Below, in pieces: positions 9,040 to 18,264 of a DNA stretch of 64,000 nt (the first letter of the stretch is position 1; each line of letters opens with the position of its first letter). The DNA is taken from assembly GCF_002855495.1 (NCBI RefSeq), contig NZ_PKRO01000011.1:1-64000 (forward strand), read 5' to 3'. The position numbers and the translations under genes were made by a program. The DNA is from Porphyrobacter sp. TH134 (GTDB lineage Bacteria; Pseudomonadota; Alphaproteobacteria; Sphingomonadales; Sphingomonadaceae). The notes under the pieces were generated by a model. That model did not search any database and was not told the origin of the DNA. It was given only the letters and a program-made list of their open reading frames with translations.

Positions 9040-9962
9040 GTGAAACCAGCTGGACCCAGCGCCTCTTTGGCGGCTTTGCCAAAACCTCCGAGCGGCTGAC
9101 CGCAAACCTTCCCGGCGCATCAGGCGGATCGGCGAGACTTGACGATGCAACGCTCGACGAGGTCGAGGATGCGCTGATCCTATCCGACCTTGGCCCGTCG
9201 GCCGCTGCCCGCATCCGCGCCAAACTTTCGGACAAGCGTTTCGGGCTGGAAATCACCACCCGCGAGTTGAAGGAAGCTGTCGCCGAAGAAATCGCCGCGA
9301 TCCTGCGCCCGGTAGCAAAGCCGCTCGAAATCACGGCCTTTCCGCGCCCGCAGGTGATCCTTGTGATCGGGGTCAATGGCTCAGGCAAAACAACCACCAT
9401 CGCCAAACTCGCCCACCTGTTTCAGGAGGATGATTACGGCGTGCTGCTGGCAGCGGGAGACACCTTCCGCGCCGCCGCCATCGGGCAACTGGCGACCTGG
9501 GCGGGCCGGATCGGCGTAGATCTGGTGCGCGGGCCTGAGGGCGGCGATCCGGCGGCGATCGTGTTTGATGCGGTCAAACAGGCCACCGACACCGGGATCG
9601 ACGCGCTGATCGTCGATACGGCAGGACGCCTTCAGAACAAGTCCGAGCTGATGGAGGAACTGGCCAAGATCCGCCGCGTGCTCGGCCGCCTCAACCCCGA
9701 AGCGCCGCACGATGTGGTGCTGGTGCTGGATGCGACCAATGGCCAGAACGCGCTCGCCCAGATCGATGTCTTCAAGGAAGTCGCAGGCGTCACCGGCCTC
9801 ATCATGACCAAACTGGATGGCACCGCGCGCGGGGGCGTGCTGGTGGCGGCGGCAGAGCAATACGGCCTGCCGATCCACGCCATCGGGGTGGGCGAAAAGC
9901 TGGAAGACCTGCGCCCGTTCGATCCCGATCTGGTTGCGCGCGTGATTGCCGGGGTGGCCTGA
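9036..9962 (+). CDS. ftsY: Signal recognition particle receptor FtsY
   Basis: GTPase that docks SRP-ribosome complexes at the membrane for co-translational insertion. The 308-residue product contains the NG domain only: P-loop GVNGSGKTTT at 112-121, DTFRAAA, DTAGR and TKLDG. The acidic N-terminal A domain of the E. coli protein is missing, as is usual in alphaproteobacteria, leaving a short N-terminus. The ATG at 9036 overlaps the mtaB stop (ATGA). A longer open frame exists upstream inside mtaB but is an arginine-rich shadow. Confidence 0.95.
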   Translation: MSETSWTQRLFGGFAKTSERLTANLPGASGGSARLDDATLDEVEDALILSDLGPSAAARIRAKLSDKRFGLEITTRELKEAVAEEIAAILRPVAKPLEITAFPRPQVILVIGVNGSGKTTTIAKLAHLFQEDDYGVLLAAGDTFRAAAIGQLATWAGRIGVDLVRGPEGGDPAAIVFDAVKQATDTGIDALIVDTAGRLQNKSELMEELAKIRRVLGRLNPEAPHDVVLVLDATNGQNALAQIDVFKEVAGVTGLIMTKLDGTARGGVLVAAAEQYGLPIHAIGVGEKLEDLRPFDPDLVARVIAGVA

Positions 9963-10612
9963 TGAACGAGAACGAAACCAAAAAAGCTGCTGCCAGCTGG
10001 ATCAGCGTGGCGGTCGATTATGGTCCGCTGCTGGTGTTCCTCGGGGTTTATCGCTGGCAATCGCCGGCCGATCCGAACCCGGTGGGCGAGCTGTCGGCGA
10101 TCATTGCGGGCACCGGCGCTTTCATGGTGGCCGCTGTCATCGCGCTGATGGTATCGAAATGGCGGCTCGGCAAGGTATCGCCGATGCTGTGGTTCTCGAC
10201 CGCGCTGATCGTCGGCTTCGGCAGCCTGACGATCTTTTTCGGTGATCCGACCTTCGTCCAGCTAAAGCCCACGATTATCTACGCGAGCTTCGGGATTATC
10301 CTGCTGGTCGGGTTCTTTGCCGGGCGGGCCTTGCTGAAAATCCTGCTCGAAGCCGCATTTGAAGGCCTGTCGAACGAAGGCTGGCTCAAATTGTCGCGCA
10401 ATTGGGGTGTATTCTTTTTGCTGCTCGCCGGCCTCAATGAAGCCTTGCGCGCGCAGATGGACTTTGAAGGCTGGCTGTGGGCCAAGCTCTGGGTGTTCCT
10501 GCCGCTGACCTTCCTGTTCACCTTCAGCCAGATTCCGATGCTGCTGAAGCATGGGTTGAACTTCGAGGATCGGGACGAACCACTGAAGGACGAGCCGCCA
10601 ACGGGGGGATAA
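9962..10612 (+). CDS. Inner membrane-spanning septation protein IspZ/YciB
   Basis: A 216-residue polytopic membrane protein with about five to six hydrophobic helices and the YciB/IspZ signature stretches (DYGPLLVFLGVY, KWRLGKVSPMLWFSTALI, FFGDPTFVQLKPTI, RNWGVFFLLLAGLNE). The family is linked to cell-envelope synthesis and septation, without a known biochemical activity. Its start overlaps the ftsY stop by one base (TGATG), ending the dapF-mtaB-ftsY-ispZ unit. The C-terminal tail is acidic and soluble. Confidence 0.9.
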   Translation: MNENETKKAAASWISVAVDYGPLLVFLGVYRWQSPADPNPVGELSAIIAGTGAFMVAAVIALMVSKWRLGKVSPMLWFSTALIVGFGSLTIFFGDPTFVQLKPTIIYASFGIILLVGFFAGRALLKILLEAAFEGLSNEGWLKLSRNWGVFFLLLAGLNEALRAQMDFEGWLWAKLWVFLPLTFLFTFSQIPMLLKHGLNFEDRDEPLKDEPPTGG

Positions 10613-10984
10613 TCAGGGCTTGACCTGCGACAGGGCAATCCGATTGCCCTCGCTGTCCTCGATCTCAGCGACAAACCCGCCAGCACCGATGTCCTTCTTC
10701 GGATAGAGCATCTTCGATCCGCGCGCGGTTGCTCGTTCCAGCACCGCGTCAATATCGGGCACATCGAAATAGATCACCGGCCCATCATGCGATGGACGAT
10801 AGACATCGCCCTTGGCCAGCGCGCCGCTCGCCCCGGCAGCGCCATCCGCTCGCGGGAAGAAGGCCATGTCGTAACCGTCAACGTTCTGGCGGCTCAGCTG
10901 GTAGCCGAACACACCTTCGTAAAACGCGATAGCCCGGTCCAAATCGGTGACGGGGATTTCGAAATGAACGACCGGATTGCTCAT
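10613..10984 (-). CDS. VOC (glyoxalase/bleomycin-resistance) family protein
   Basis: A single-domain vicinal-oxygen-chelate protein of 123 residues from the Met at 10984: NPVVHFEIPVTDLDRAIAFY and GYQLSRQNVDGYDMAFF, then VIYFDVPDIDAVLERA and FVAEIEDSEGNRIAL. Glu in the last motif and His in the first are typical metal positions. The start is uncertain. The frame is open to a TTG at 11095 that overlaps the kup stop (TTGA) and would add a hydrophobic leader ending in MAIAC, followed by a Ser/Ala/Pro-rich linker: a possible lipoprotein signal. If so the domain would sit in the periplasm. It ends convergently one base after ispZ. The substrate is unknown. Confidence 0.8.
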   Translation of the reverse strand: MSNPVVHFEIPVTDLDRAIAFYEGVFGYQLSRQNVDGYDMAFFPRADGAAGASGALAKGDVYRPSHDGPVIYFDVPDIDAVLERATARGSKMLYPKKDIGAGGFVAEIEDSEGNRIALSQVKP

Positions 10985-11091
10985 AAAAACGTGTTTGCCT
11001 TCGGACGCCGGCGCGCTGCCAGCCGTGTCCGGCCCACATGCTATGGCCATCAGGCTGAGCGGTGCGAAGAGCGTGAGGGCAGCACCAGGGC

Positions 11092-13029
11092 TCAAATCTC
11101 CACCTGGCTTCCCAGTTCCACCACGCGGTTGGTCGGCAAGCGGAAGAACGCCATCGCGCTCGCGGCATTGCGCAGCATCCACGCAAACAGCTTTTCGCGC
11201 CAGATCGCCATGCCGGGCTTGGCCGAGGCCAGCAGCGTCTGGCGCGACAGGAAGAAGCTGGTGTGCATCATCTCGAACGCCCCATCGCACAGCGTCAGCG
11301 CGCTAAGCAATTTGGGCACGTCGGTCTCTTCAAGGAACCCGCAATTGATCGTGACCCGGAAGAACCCGTTGCCCAAATTCTTGCACTCATACCGCTCCGC
11401 CTCGTCGACATAGGGCATCCCCTGCACCGCTACGGTCAGGATCAGCACACGTTCGTGCAGCACCTTGTTGTGCTTGATATTGTGGAGCAGCGCGGAAGGC
11501 ACGCCCGAATTGGTCGAGGCCATGAACACCGACGTGCCCGGCACGCGGGTGGCGCTGCCATGTGCGCTCTTGGCGAAGATTTCGATTGGGAGCGCGCTTT
11601 CAGTCATGCTCGCCCGCATCAACTCACGGCCCTTCGACCAGGTGGTGAGCAGGGTGAAGATCACAAACCCGATCATCAGCGGCACCCATCCGCCCTGCGG
11701 CACCTTGATGAGATTCGCGCCGAAATAGGCGATATCCACGATCAGAAAGACAATCACCAACGGCAGCGCCTTCCAGATCGGCCAGCGCCACAGAGCGAAC
11801 AGCACGGCGGCGAGCAGCAGCGTGTCGATGAACATCGCGCCGGTTACCGCGATGCCATAAGCTGCCGCCAGCGCGCTGGATGATTGGAAGAACAAGACCA
11901 GCAGGATCACCATGACCATCAGGCCCCAGTTGATCGCCGGAATGTAAATCTGCCCGGCTGCGGCCGCGCTGGTGTGGCGGATTTCCATGCGCGGTATGAA
12001 ACCCAGCTGGATGGCTTGCTGGGTCAGGCTGAATGCACCCGATATCACCGCCTGACTGGCGATGATGGTCGCAAGCAATGCAACGATGATGACCGGCACA
12101 CGGACCACATCGGGGATCATCAGGAAGAAGGGATCCTTGACCAGCGCCGCCGCCGCCTCTGGCGTGGCCTGCGACAGGATCAACGCGCCCTGCCCCATGT
12201 AGTTCAGCATCAACGCGGGGAACACAAAGCCAAGCCAAGAAAGGCCGATCGGTTTCCGGCCGAAGTGCCCCATGTCGGCATAAAGCGCCTCGGCCCCGGT
12301 CACGGCCAGCACGACGCTGCCAAGCGCAACAAAAGCGACAAACCCATCTGTCGCAAAGAAACGCATCGCGTTGATGGGGTTGATCGTCTCAAGGATGATC
12401 GCCGGATTGGCGCTGAGATGCATGACGCCCAGCGTTGCCAGCATGGTGAAATAGGTCAGCATCACAGGGCCGAACAGCTTGCCCACCCGGTCGGTCCCGC
12501 GCGATTGGATGGCAAACAGGGCAAACAGGATCGCCACTGCTGTGGGCACGATCCACGGTTTGAAGCCGGGAACGATGTATTGCAGCCCCTCTGTCGCCGA
12601 CAGCACGGAGATTGCCGGGGTGATCATGCTGTCGCCATAAAACAGCGCCGTTGCAAACACGCCGAGCAGGATCAGCGGCGCTGTCCACCCCGCTTGGCCT
12701 GATGTTCGTTTGATCAAGGCGAGCAGCGCCAGACTGCCGCCTTCGCCGCGATTGTCGGCGCGCATGATGGTAAAGACGTATTTGACCGTCACCACCATCA
12801 TCATCGACCAGAAGACCAGGCTCAGGACCCCGTGGATATGCGCTGCGTCCGGCGCAATGCCCGGCGCGCCGTTGTGCGAGGCAAATGTTTCGCGAAACGC
12901 GTAGAGCGGGCTGGTTCCGATATCGCCAAACACCACCCCCACAGCCCCGACGGCGAGCGTCAGAGTGGAGGCTTTGTGACCGTGGCTATGCGCGGCGGGC
13001 GGGTTGGTGGATGCTGCTGTGCTGCTCAT
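11092..13029 (-). CDS. kup: KUP-family potassium transporter
   Basis: Low-affinity K+/H+ symporter of the inner membrane. The 645-residue protein starts with a short soluble tail and then [20 protein letters not shown], the invariant KUP motif. About twelve membrane segments follow up to residue ~430, including [10 protein letters not shown] and [20 protein letters not shown] stretches, and a soluble C-terminal domain completes it. Length agrees with the family. The next gene on the strand (VOC) may be coupled through a TTGA overlap. The 139 bases upstream separate it from the end of the ccm operon; I saw no clear terminator there. Confidence 0.95.
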   Translation of the reverse strand: MSSTAASTNPPAAHSHGHKASTLTLAVGAVGVVFGDIGTSPLYAFRETFASHNGAPGIAPDAAHIHGVLSLVFWSMMMVVTVKYVFTIMRADNRGEGGSLALLALIKRTSGQAGWTAPLILLGVFATALFYGDSMITPAISVLSATEGLQYIVPGFKPWIVPTAVAILFALFAIQSRGTDRVGKLFGPVMLTYFTMLATLGVMHLSANPAIILETINPINAMRFFATDGFVAFVALGSVVLAVTGAEALYADMGHFGRKPIGLSWLGFVFPALMLNYMGQGALILSQATPEAAAALVKDPFFLMIPDVVRVPVIIVALLATIIASQAVISGAFSLTQQAIQLGFIPRMEIRHTSAAAAGQIYIPAINWGLMVMVILLVLFFQSSSALAAAYGIAVTGAMFIDTLLLAAVLFALWRWPIWKALPLVIVFLIVDIAYFGANLIKVPQGGWVPLMIGFVIFTLLTTWSKGRELMRASMTESALPIEIFAKSAHGSATRVPGTSVFMASTNSGVPSALLHNIKHNKVLHERVLILTVAVQGMPYVDEAERYECKNLGNGFFRVTINCGFLEETDVPKLLSALTLCDGAFEMMHTSFFLSRQTLLASAKPGMAIWREKLFAWMLRNAASAMAFFRLPTNRVVELGSQVEI

Positions 13030-13168
13030 GATACTCGGATTTCCCGTGTCCCCCGGTACTGCCCACCCGGCCTGAAGAACTCAGAGCCAGCGGCGCGGGC
13101 ACCTAGCACCGCGCATTAGCACCTGCAACATAACTCACGCAGGCAAAACATCACATGACAGAAAGGCG

Positions 13169-13816
13169 TCACCTGCCCTTTAGCATCGGTGCGCGTGCGA
13201 TCATGTCGTCCAGTCGGGCCACTTCAGCGGTCAACCCTTCACGCCACGGAGCATCGGCCGGTGAACGCTCCACCAGCCCCGCCCAGACATTGCGGGCCGC
13301 CACAATCTCTCCGCTTTGCAGATAGGCAAAACCAAGGAAATATTCCGCGCCCGGGTGCGCCGGATCGATCGCCCGGGCGCGTCCGAAGGCCTGAAGCGCG
13401 GCGGGCGTTACAAAACCATCGGCATGGCCGACAAGGGCAAGGCCAAGCGCAAGCCAGCTTTCCAGATCACGCGGATTATCCCGCAGTCCTTTTTGCAGCA
13501 ACGCCGCTGCATCCCCGAACTGCCCCCGCCGCGCAAAAGCATCCGATGTCACCAAGTAATTGGGCGGCGGCAAGGTGCGGTCGAACAGCGCGGAACGGCC
13601 ATCCACCATCGCCTCACCCTCTCCGCCAGCCGCGACAGCCGCAACCTTGGGCGCCGAGGGCTGACCGGGCGATCCTTGCCAGGCATAACCGGCAAGACCG
13701 GCAACCAGCACGGCGCCAAACAGCGTCATCCCTTCGCGCGGAAGCCGCAAAACCACCGCAGCAAAGGCAAAAGCTGCAAGCGCCAGTGCCGCAACTGCCA
13801 GCCAACCGCCGATCAT
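13169..13816 (-). CDS. TPR cytochrome c biogenesis protein, CcmI/CycH C-terminal type
   Basis: Last gene of the ccm operon. The 215-residue protein has two N-terminal hydrophobic segments (IGGWLAVAALALAAFAFAAVVL, then MTLFGAVLVAGLAGYAW), a linker and a TPR region from about residue 90 (VTSDAFARRGQFGDAAALLQKGL; LESWLALGLALVGHADG; AEYFLGFAYLQSGEIVAARNVW). CcmI presents apocytochrome c to the CcmF/CcmH heme-ligation complex; this short form keeps the membrane part and TPRs. I place the start at the ATG at 13816, overlapping the ccmH stop (ATGA). The long upstream frame is out-of-frame shadow of ccmH. Confidence 0.85.
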   Translation of the reverse strand: MIGGWLAVAALALAAFAFAAVVLRLPREGMTLFGAVLVAGLAGYAWQGSPGQPSAPKVAAVAAGGEGEAMVDGRSALFDRTLPPPNYLVTSDAFARRGQFGDAAALLQKGLRDNPRDLESWLALGLALVGHADGFVTPAALQAFGRARAIDPAHPGAEYFLGFAYLQSGEIVAARNVWAGLVERSPADAPWREGLTAEVARLDDMIARAPMLKGR

Positions 13817-14244
13817 GATGATTGCCCTTCTGAACTGCCACGCCGCTGCCCAAGGCGCCGCAGCAGGACGCCTGCCACCACCAGCACGATCAGCACGGGC
13901 ACAGCAAACAGCGGCCACGTGGTGGCGCTGACCTCAGGTTCGTAACTGACATAATCGCCATACCGTGCGATCAGCCAACGGCGGATCTCATCCGGGCTTT
14001 CACCAGCGAGAATACGGCTGCGCACCTGATGGCGCATATCGCCAGCCATCGGCGCGTCGCTATCGGCAATCGACTGCGATTGGCATTTGATGCAGCGCAA
14101 GGTGTGCATCAGTGCGGCAGCCTCGGCTTCGAGCTGCGGGTTGTCGAGCTGGCTATAGGCGTAAGGTGCCGGCGGCATGGTATCCTGCGCCGCCACCGGA
14201 AGCGCCAGAATGGCGATGAAAAACGCGGCCAACCACCGGATCAT
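13813..14244 (-). CDS. ccmH: Cytochrome c maturation protein CcmH/CycL
   Basis: Periplasmic, membrane-anchored thiol oxidoreductase that reduces apocytochrome c before heme ligation. The 143-residue protein has an N-terminal signal peptide ending VAAQ, the diagnostic LRCIKCQ motif with Cys51 and Cys54, and a transmembrane helix near the C-terminus (PLFAVPVLIVLVVAGVLL). It overlaps its neighbours on both sides by four bases (ATGA with ccmG upstream and with the TPR gene downstream). Confidence 0.95.
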   Translation of the reverse strand: MIRWLAAFFIAILALPVAAQDTMPPAPYAYSQLDNPQLEAEAAALMHTLRCIKCQSQSIADSDAPMAGDMRHQVRSRILAGESPDEIRRWLIARYGDYVSYEPEVSATTWPLFAVPVLIVLVVAGVLLRRLGQRRGSSEGQSS

Positions 14245-14771
14245 CGGGCCTTCTCCAGTTCTGCGAGCAGCTTGGGCACATCGCCTTCGCGGATGTCGCC
14301 GATATGCTGGTACCGGATCACGCCCTTGGCATCGATCACGAAGGTTTCAGGCACGCCGGACGAGCCGACCGCCAGCTGCACTTCAGAAATCGGATCGCTG
14401 CCAATCCGAGTGTAGGGATTGCCGTGGCGGGCAAGGAAGTTGGCGACATCGCCGGGCCGGTCGCGGATGGCAATGCCAATGATTTCCACGCCGCGTGCTT
14501 GCAGCGCTTCCAATTGCGGGGCCTCGGCGATGCACGGCAGGCACCAGCTGGCCCAGATATTGAGCAAGCGTGGCCCACGGCCAACGAAATCTGTTTTTGC
14601 TGCTCCGGGCAGTCCGTCATAGGCTGGCTCAAGCGTGAAGTCGGGCAGTGGCTGGCCAATCATCGCGCTTTGGACGAACTCGTCCTTCTCCTGGGTCAGC
14701 ATGTACGCTGCTACCCCTGCAAAGAAGGCGAACAGGGCGAGTGGCACCCAAAGATACAGCCGTGAACGCAT
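14241..14771 (-). CDS. ccmG: Thiol:disulfide interchange protein DsbE/CcmG
   Basis: Membrane-tethered thioredoxin-like protein that reduces CcmH and apocytochrome c. The 176-residue protein has one N-terminal membrane anchor (YLWVPLALFAFFAGVAAYML) and a thioredoxin fold with the active site W76-C77-L78-P79-C80. The conserved cis-proline region lies in SSGVPETFVID. It is preceded by ccmF with a six-base gap and overlaps ccmH. Confidence 0.94.
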   Translation of the reverse strand: MRSRLYLWVPLALFAFFAGVAAYMLTQEKDEFVQSAMIGQPLPDFTLEPAYDGLPGAAKTDFVGRGPRLLNIWASWCLPCIAEAPQLEALQARGVEIIGIAIRDRPGDVANFLARHGNPYTRIGSDPISEVQLAVGSSGVPETFVIDAKGVIRYQHIGDIREGDVPKLLAELEKAR

Positions 14772-14777
14772 GGCCGA

Positions 14778-16760
14778 TTATTCCGCCGGCGCCGGTGAAG
14801 CGCCCAGCGCTTCAAGATCGGCGCGCCGCTCAGCACCTTTGGTGCTTGCCGTGCGGCGCTTCACGTCCACCTTCACGCGGCCCGCAATCGCCAGCACCCC
14901 GCCCAGCGCAATCAGCAGGCCCCCATACCAGATGAAGGTCACAAACGGCTTCCACCACACGCGGATTTGCCAGCGCCCGTCTTCGGCCTGATTGCCGATG
15001 ACAGCATAAAGCTGCCCGTCCCACCGGGTGAGCAGAGCGCTTTCGCTGGTCGACATCGGCGGCGACCAGAAGCTGCGCGCCTGAGGATACAGGATGACAG
15101 GCTCACCCCCGCTCTCGCTGATCGCGAGCCGGGCCTCGATCGCCGTCCAGTTTGGCCCAGCGACCGGGGTCACGCTCTGGAGAGTGACCGAAAAATCGCC
15201 AATCTGTTCCGTGCCGCCCGGGGCAACCGCCGCGAGCCGTTCCTGCGAGAACGCGCCTTCGCAGGCCATGCCGAACAGCGAGACGGCGACGCCGAAATGC
15301 GCCAGCACCATGCCCCACGTCGCCACTGGCACGCGCCACAGCTTGCGGCCGCGCAGCGGCATGAACGCCGCCACAGCAAGCGCTGCGGCAAGGCCAAGGC
15401 CCAGCAACGGCAGCAGCGGGAACTGGCCAAAGAAGCTCACCAACACAATTGTCCCGATCACCAGCGCCGCGATCAGCCCAAGCTCGATCTGGAGCCGGGC
15501 AGGCTTGTCGCTTTTCCAGCGCAGCAGCGGACCAACCGCCATCACCAGGAACATCGGCACGGCAAAGATCGCGCTGGCCGGATTGAAATAGGGCGGGCCA
15601 ACACTGACCCGGACATCAAATGCTTCGGTCAGCAGCGGATAGAGCGTCCCCAGCAAAACGATCGCGAGGATCGCCGACAGCATCACGTTGTTGAACACCA
15701 GCGCACCTTCGCGGCTGGCCACCGCAAAGCGCTTGCCTTCGGCCACGGCGCCCGCGCGCAGAGCAAAGATCGTGAACGCGCCGCCGATGTAGAGCAGCAG
15801 CAGGCCGAGGATGAAGGCCCCCCGCTCCGGATCGACAGCGAAAGCATGGACGCTGGTCAAGACGCCCGACCGTACCAGAAAAGTGCCCAGCATCGACATT
15901 GAAAAGGCCAGCACGCCCAGCATGATCGTCCACGTCCGCAGCGCATCGCGCGCGGCCAGCACACTGACCGAATGCATCAACGCGGTTGCCGCAAGCCACG
16001 GCATCAGCGAGGCATTCTCGACCGGATCCCAGAACCACCAGCCGCCCCAGCCCAGTTCGTAATAGGCCCAATAGGAACCGGCGGTAATGCCGAAGGTCAG
16101 CAGCACCCACGCGCCCAGCACCCACGGACGAAGCACACGGGCGAAAGCCGGGTTCACCTGATTGGTCAGCAGCGCGCCCATCGCCAAGCTGAAGGCGACC
16201 GACAGGCCAACATAACCGGCGTACAGCGTAGGCGGATGGATCGCCAAACCGATGTCCTGCAGCAACGGATTAAGGCCAATGCCTTCCGCCGCCGGGACGG
16301 GCAGACGCTCGAACGGATTGGAAGACAGCAGCAAGAAGGCATAAAAACCGAGCGCGACAAAGCCCTGCACCGCGAGCGTCGCGCCCATAGTGCGTTCAGG
16401 CAGCCGCTTTTCAAAGCCTGCCAGCAAGCCGCCCGACAGCGCCAGCACGCCAACCCATAGCAGCATCGACCCTTCGTGGTTTCCCCAGGTGCCGGTCAGC
16501 TTGTAAAGCATCGGCTTCATCGAGTGGGAGTTGCTCGCGACCAGCTTGATCGACAAATCAGTGGTCGCAAAAGCGTAGAGCAGCATGATGAAGGCGAGCA
16601 CCGCCAAAAACGCCTGCACCACAGCCGCCGGGCGGGCATAGATCGCCAGCGCGTTGACCTCACCTTCGGCAGCACGCAGCGCAAAAGCGCCAGAAACCAT
16701 TTGCAGCACCGCCAGCGCGGCCGCGAGCCACAAGGCGGCCAGTCCGATTTCGGCAGTCAT
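14778..16760 (-). CDS. ccmF: Heme lyase CcmF
   Basis: Large integral membrane subunit of the heme-ligation complex, which joins heme from holo-CcmE to apocytochrome c. The 660-residue protein has around fifteen membrane helices and the WWD-type motif GWGGWWFWDPVENASLMPWL. Conserved histidines at loop ends (for example NSHSMKPMLYK and the AIHPPTLYAGY stretch) are also present. A large periplasmic loop lies before the last helix. Length fits the family. It lies 27 bases after ccmE. Confidence 0.95.
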   Translation of the reverse strand: MTAEIGLAALWLAAALAVLQMVSGAFALRAAEGEVNALAIYARPAAVVQAFLAVLAFIMLLYAFATTDLSIKLVASNSHSMKPMLYKLTGTWGNHEGSMLLWVGVLALSGGLLAGFEKRLPERTMGATLAVQGFVALGFYAFLLLSSNPFERLPVPAAEGIGLNPLLQDIGLAIHPPTLYAGYVGLSVAFSLAMGALLTNQVNPAFARVLRPWVLGAWVLLTFGITAGSYWAYYELGWGGWWFWDPVENASLMPWLAATALMHSVSVLAARDALRTWTIMLGVLAFSMSMLGTFLVRSGVLTSVHAFAVDPERGAFILGLLLLYIGGAFTIFALRAGAVAEGKRFAVASREGALVFNNVMLSAILAIVLLGTLYPLLTEAFDVRVSVGPPYFNPASAIFAVPMFLVMAVGPLLRWKSDKPARLQIELGLIAALVIGTIVLVSFFGQFPLLPLLGLGLAAALAVAAFMPLRGRKLWRVPVATWGMVLAHFGVAVSLFGMACEGAFSQERLAAVAPGGTEQIGDFSVTLQSVTPVAGPNWTAIEARLAISESGGEPVILYPQARSFWSPPMSTSESALLTRWDGQLYAVIGNQAEDGRWQIRVWWKPFVTFIWYGGLLIALGGVLAIAGRVKVDVKRRTASTKGAERRADLEALGASPAPAE

Positions 16761-16787
16761 TGCTTGGCCCTCGTTTGTGGCACGATG

Positions 16788-17249
16788 TTACTTCAACCCG
16801 ACTGTGGTTTCAGCGGCCATCTTGGCGGCTTGCTCGGTCCCCATGCCTTCGAGTTCCTTGGGCACGTAGTTTTCGTCATGCTTGGCCAGCAGGTTGGTGG
16901 CGACAAACACGCCGTCCGGGCCAAGACTGCCTTCAGCCACCACGCCCGAATTCTCGACGAACAGATCGGGCAAGATACCGCTGTATCGCACGGGGATTGC
17001 ATCGGCGGTGTTGCCGGTGACCATGAAGTTCACGGTGACACCGTCAGGCATGGTCTGGATCGAGCCAGCCTTCACCATCCCCCCCAACCGCACCGCTTGG
17101 CCGACTTCGGGCGGCTCTGATGCCATTTGTTCGGGAAGGTAGAAATAATTGGCCTGATTGCGCAGGCTCCAGGCCGCAAGCAGACCCGCGCCGACAATCG
17201 CCAGCAGGGCAATGATCACAAGGATCAGACGTTGTTGCTTCGCCTTCAT
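16788..17249 (-). CDS. ccmE: Cytochrome c-type heme chaperone CcmE
   Basis: Periplasmic heme chaperone that carries heme covalently from CcmC to CcmF. The 153-residue protein has an N-terminal membrane anchor (LILVIIALLAIVGAGLLAAW), a beta-barrel OB fold, and the heme-attachment histidine His124 in LAKHDENYVP with the conserved Tyr128. The C-terminal tail is flexible and hydrophilic. It lies 14 bases after ccmD. Confidence 0.95.
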   Translation of the reverse strand: MKAKQQRLILVIIALLAIVGAGLLAAWSLRNQANYFYLPEQMASEPPEVGQAVRLGGMVKAGSIQTMPDGVTVNFMVTGNTADAIPVRYSGILPDLFVENSGVVAEGSLGPDGVFVATNLLAKHDENYVPKELEGMGTEQAAKMAAETTVGLK

Positions 17250-17263
17250 TGCATTGTTCCTGT

Positions 17264-17407
17264 TCAGCGCCGCCGCACCGCATCACGCCGAGCCTCGGCA
17301 CGGGCCATCGAACGCCATGCCCATGCGATCAGCATGGCCAGCGCGACCACGCCCACGCCATAGGCCATCAGGACAAAATCCCATTGGTTAAGCTGTTCGC
17401 GCATCAT
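17264..17407 (-). CDS. ccmD: Heme exporter protein CcmD
   Basis: A 47-residue protein read between ccmC and ccmE: it starts MMREQLNQWDFVLMAYGVG, has one membrane helix (FVLMAYGVGVVALAMLIAWAW), and ends with a strongly basic tail (RSMARAEARRDAVRRR). This is the standard CcmD layout, a small subunit that helps release holo-CcmE from the CcmABC complex. The ATG at 17407 overlaps the ccmC stop (ATGATG/TGA). Confidence 0.88.
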   Translation of the reverse strand: MMREQLNQWDFVLMAYGVGVVALAMLIAWAWRSMARAEARRDAVRRR

Positions 17408-18168
17408 GCCTGTTCCATCGCCGGGGTCGCAGCGGCCATGGCCGGCGCGTCATCATCCAGCGCGCGGCGACGCAGCCGGGCTTCGACCTGCGCCTGCGCA
17501 ATCAACGCCCGCATCCGCATCAAGACTATCGCGCCGAACAGCAAGGAAAAGCCGACCACCGCAATCAGCAGCGGCACAAGGAACGTCGCCTCGATCGCGC
17601 TTTTACCAGCGGTGATGCTCGGCGGCTGATGGAGCGAGTTCCACCACACCACGCTGCGATTGATGATCGGCACATTGACCGCGCCGACCATGCCGAAAAT
17701 GGCGGCTATCTTGGTCGAGGAGCCTTCCTTCTCGGCCGCTTCTGTCAGCGCGATATAACCGGCGTAAAGAAACAACAGCACCAGCATCGATGTCAGCCGT
17801 CCGTCCCACTCCCACCAGGTGCCCCAGGTCGGGCGGCCCCAGATCGATCCGGTGGCAAGGCAGATCGCGCAGAACACCATCCCCGGCACCGCAATCGCCC
17901 GCGCCGCCAGTGCGGCCAGCGGGTGCTTCCAGATCAGCAGCATGGCACTGGAGATCGCAATCCCCGCCCAACCGCCCATGCCGAGCCAGGCCGCCGGGAC
18001 ATGAATGAACAGAATCCGCACGGTATCGCCCATCAGCCGATCAGGCGGCACCATGAACAGGCCCCACGCAACCGCACCTACAGACAGCGCCAGACCGCTC
18101 CAGAACAGAAGCGGTGTCAGCCACCGGGCAAGTGACAGAAAGCGGGTGGGGTTGGCGTATATGTGCAT
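17404..18168 (-). CDS. ccmC: Heme exporter/heme-handling protein CcmC
   Basis: Integral membrane protein that loads heme onto CcmE. The 254-residue protein has six predicted helices and the tryptophan-rich heme-handling motif WGRPTWGTWWEWDGRL flanked by two conserved histidines (FIHVPAAW; LHQPPS). First gene of the ccmC-D-E-F-G-H-TPR operon here. The usual partners ccmA and ccmB are not beside it; the gene 96 bases upstream is an unrelated amino-acid dehydrogenase. Confidence 0.95.
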   Translation of the reverse strand: MHIYANPTRFLSLARWLTPLLFWSGLALSVGAVAWGLFMVPPDRLMGDTVRILFIHVPAAWLGMGGWAGIAISSAMLLIWKHPLAALAARAIAVPGMVFCAICLATGSIWGRPTWGTWWEWDGRLTSMLVLLFLYAGYIALTEAAEKEGSSTKIAAIFGMVGAVNVPIINRSVVWWNSLHQPPSITAGKSAIEATFLVPLLIAVVGFSLLFGAIVLMRMRALIAQAQVEARLRRRALDDDAPAMAAATPAMEQA

Positions 18169-18264
18169 AATGTTTAGCGTCTCGCCGAGCTTGTAGCGTT
18201 ACACCCAGAGCGGACAAGACTGCAATTCATACAGCGGGGGATCGTTCCCGCAGCCGTGCCCGTT

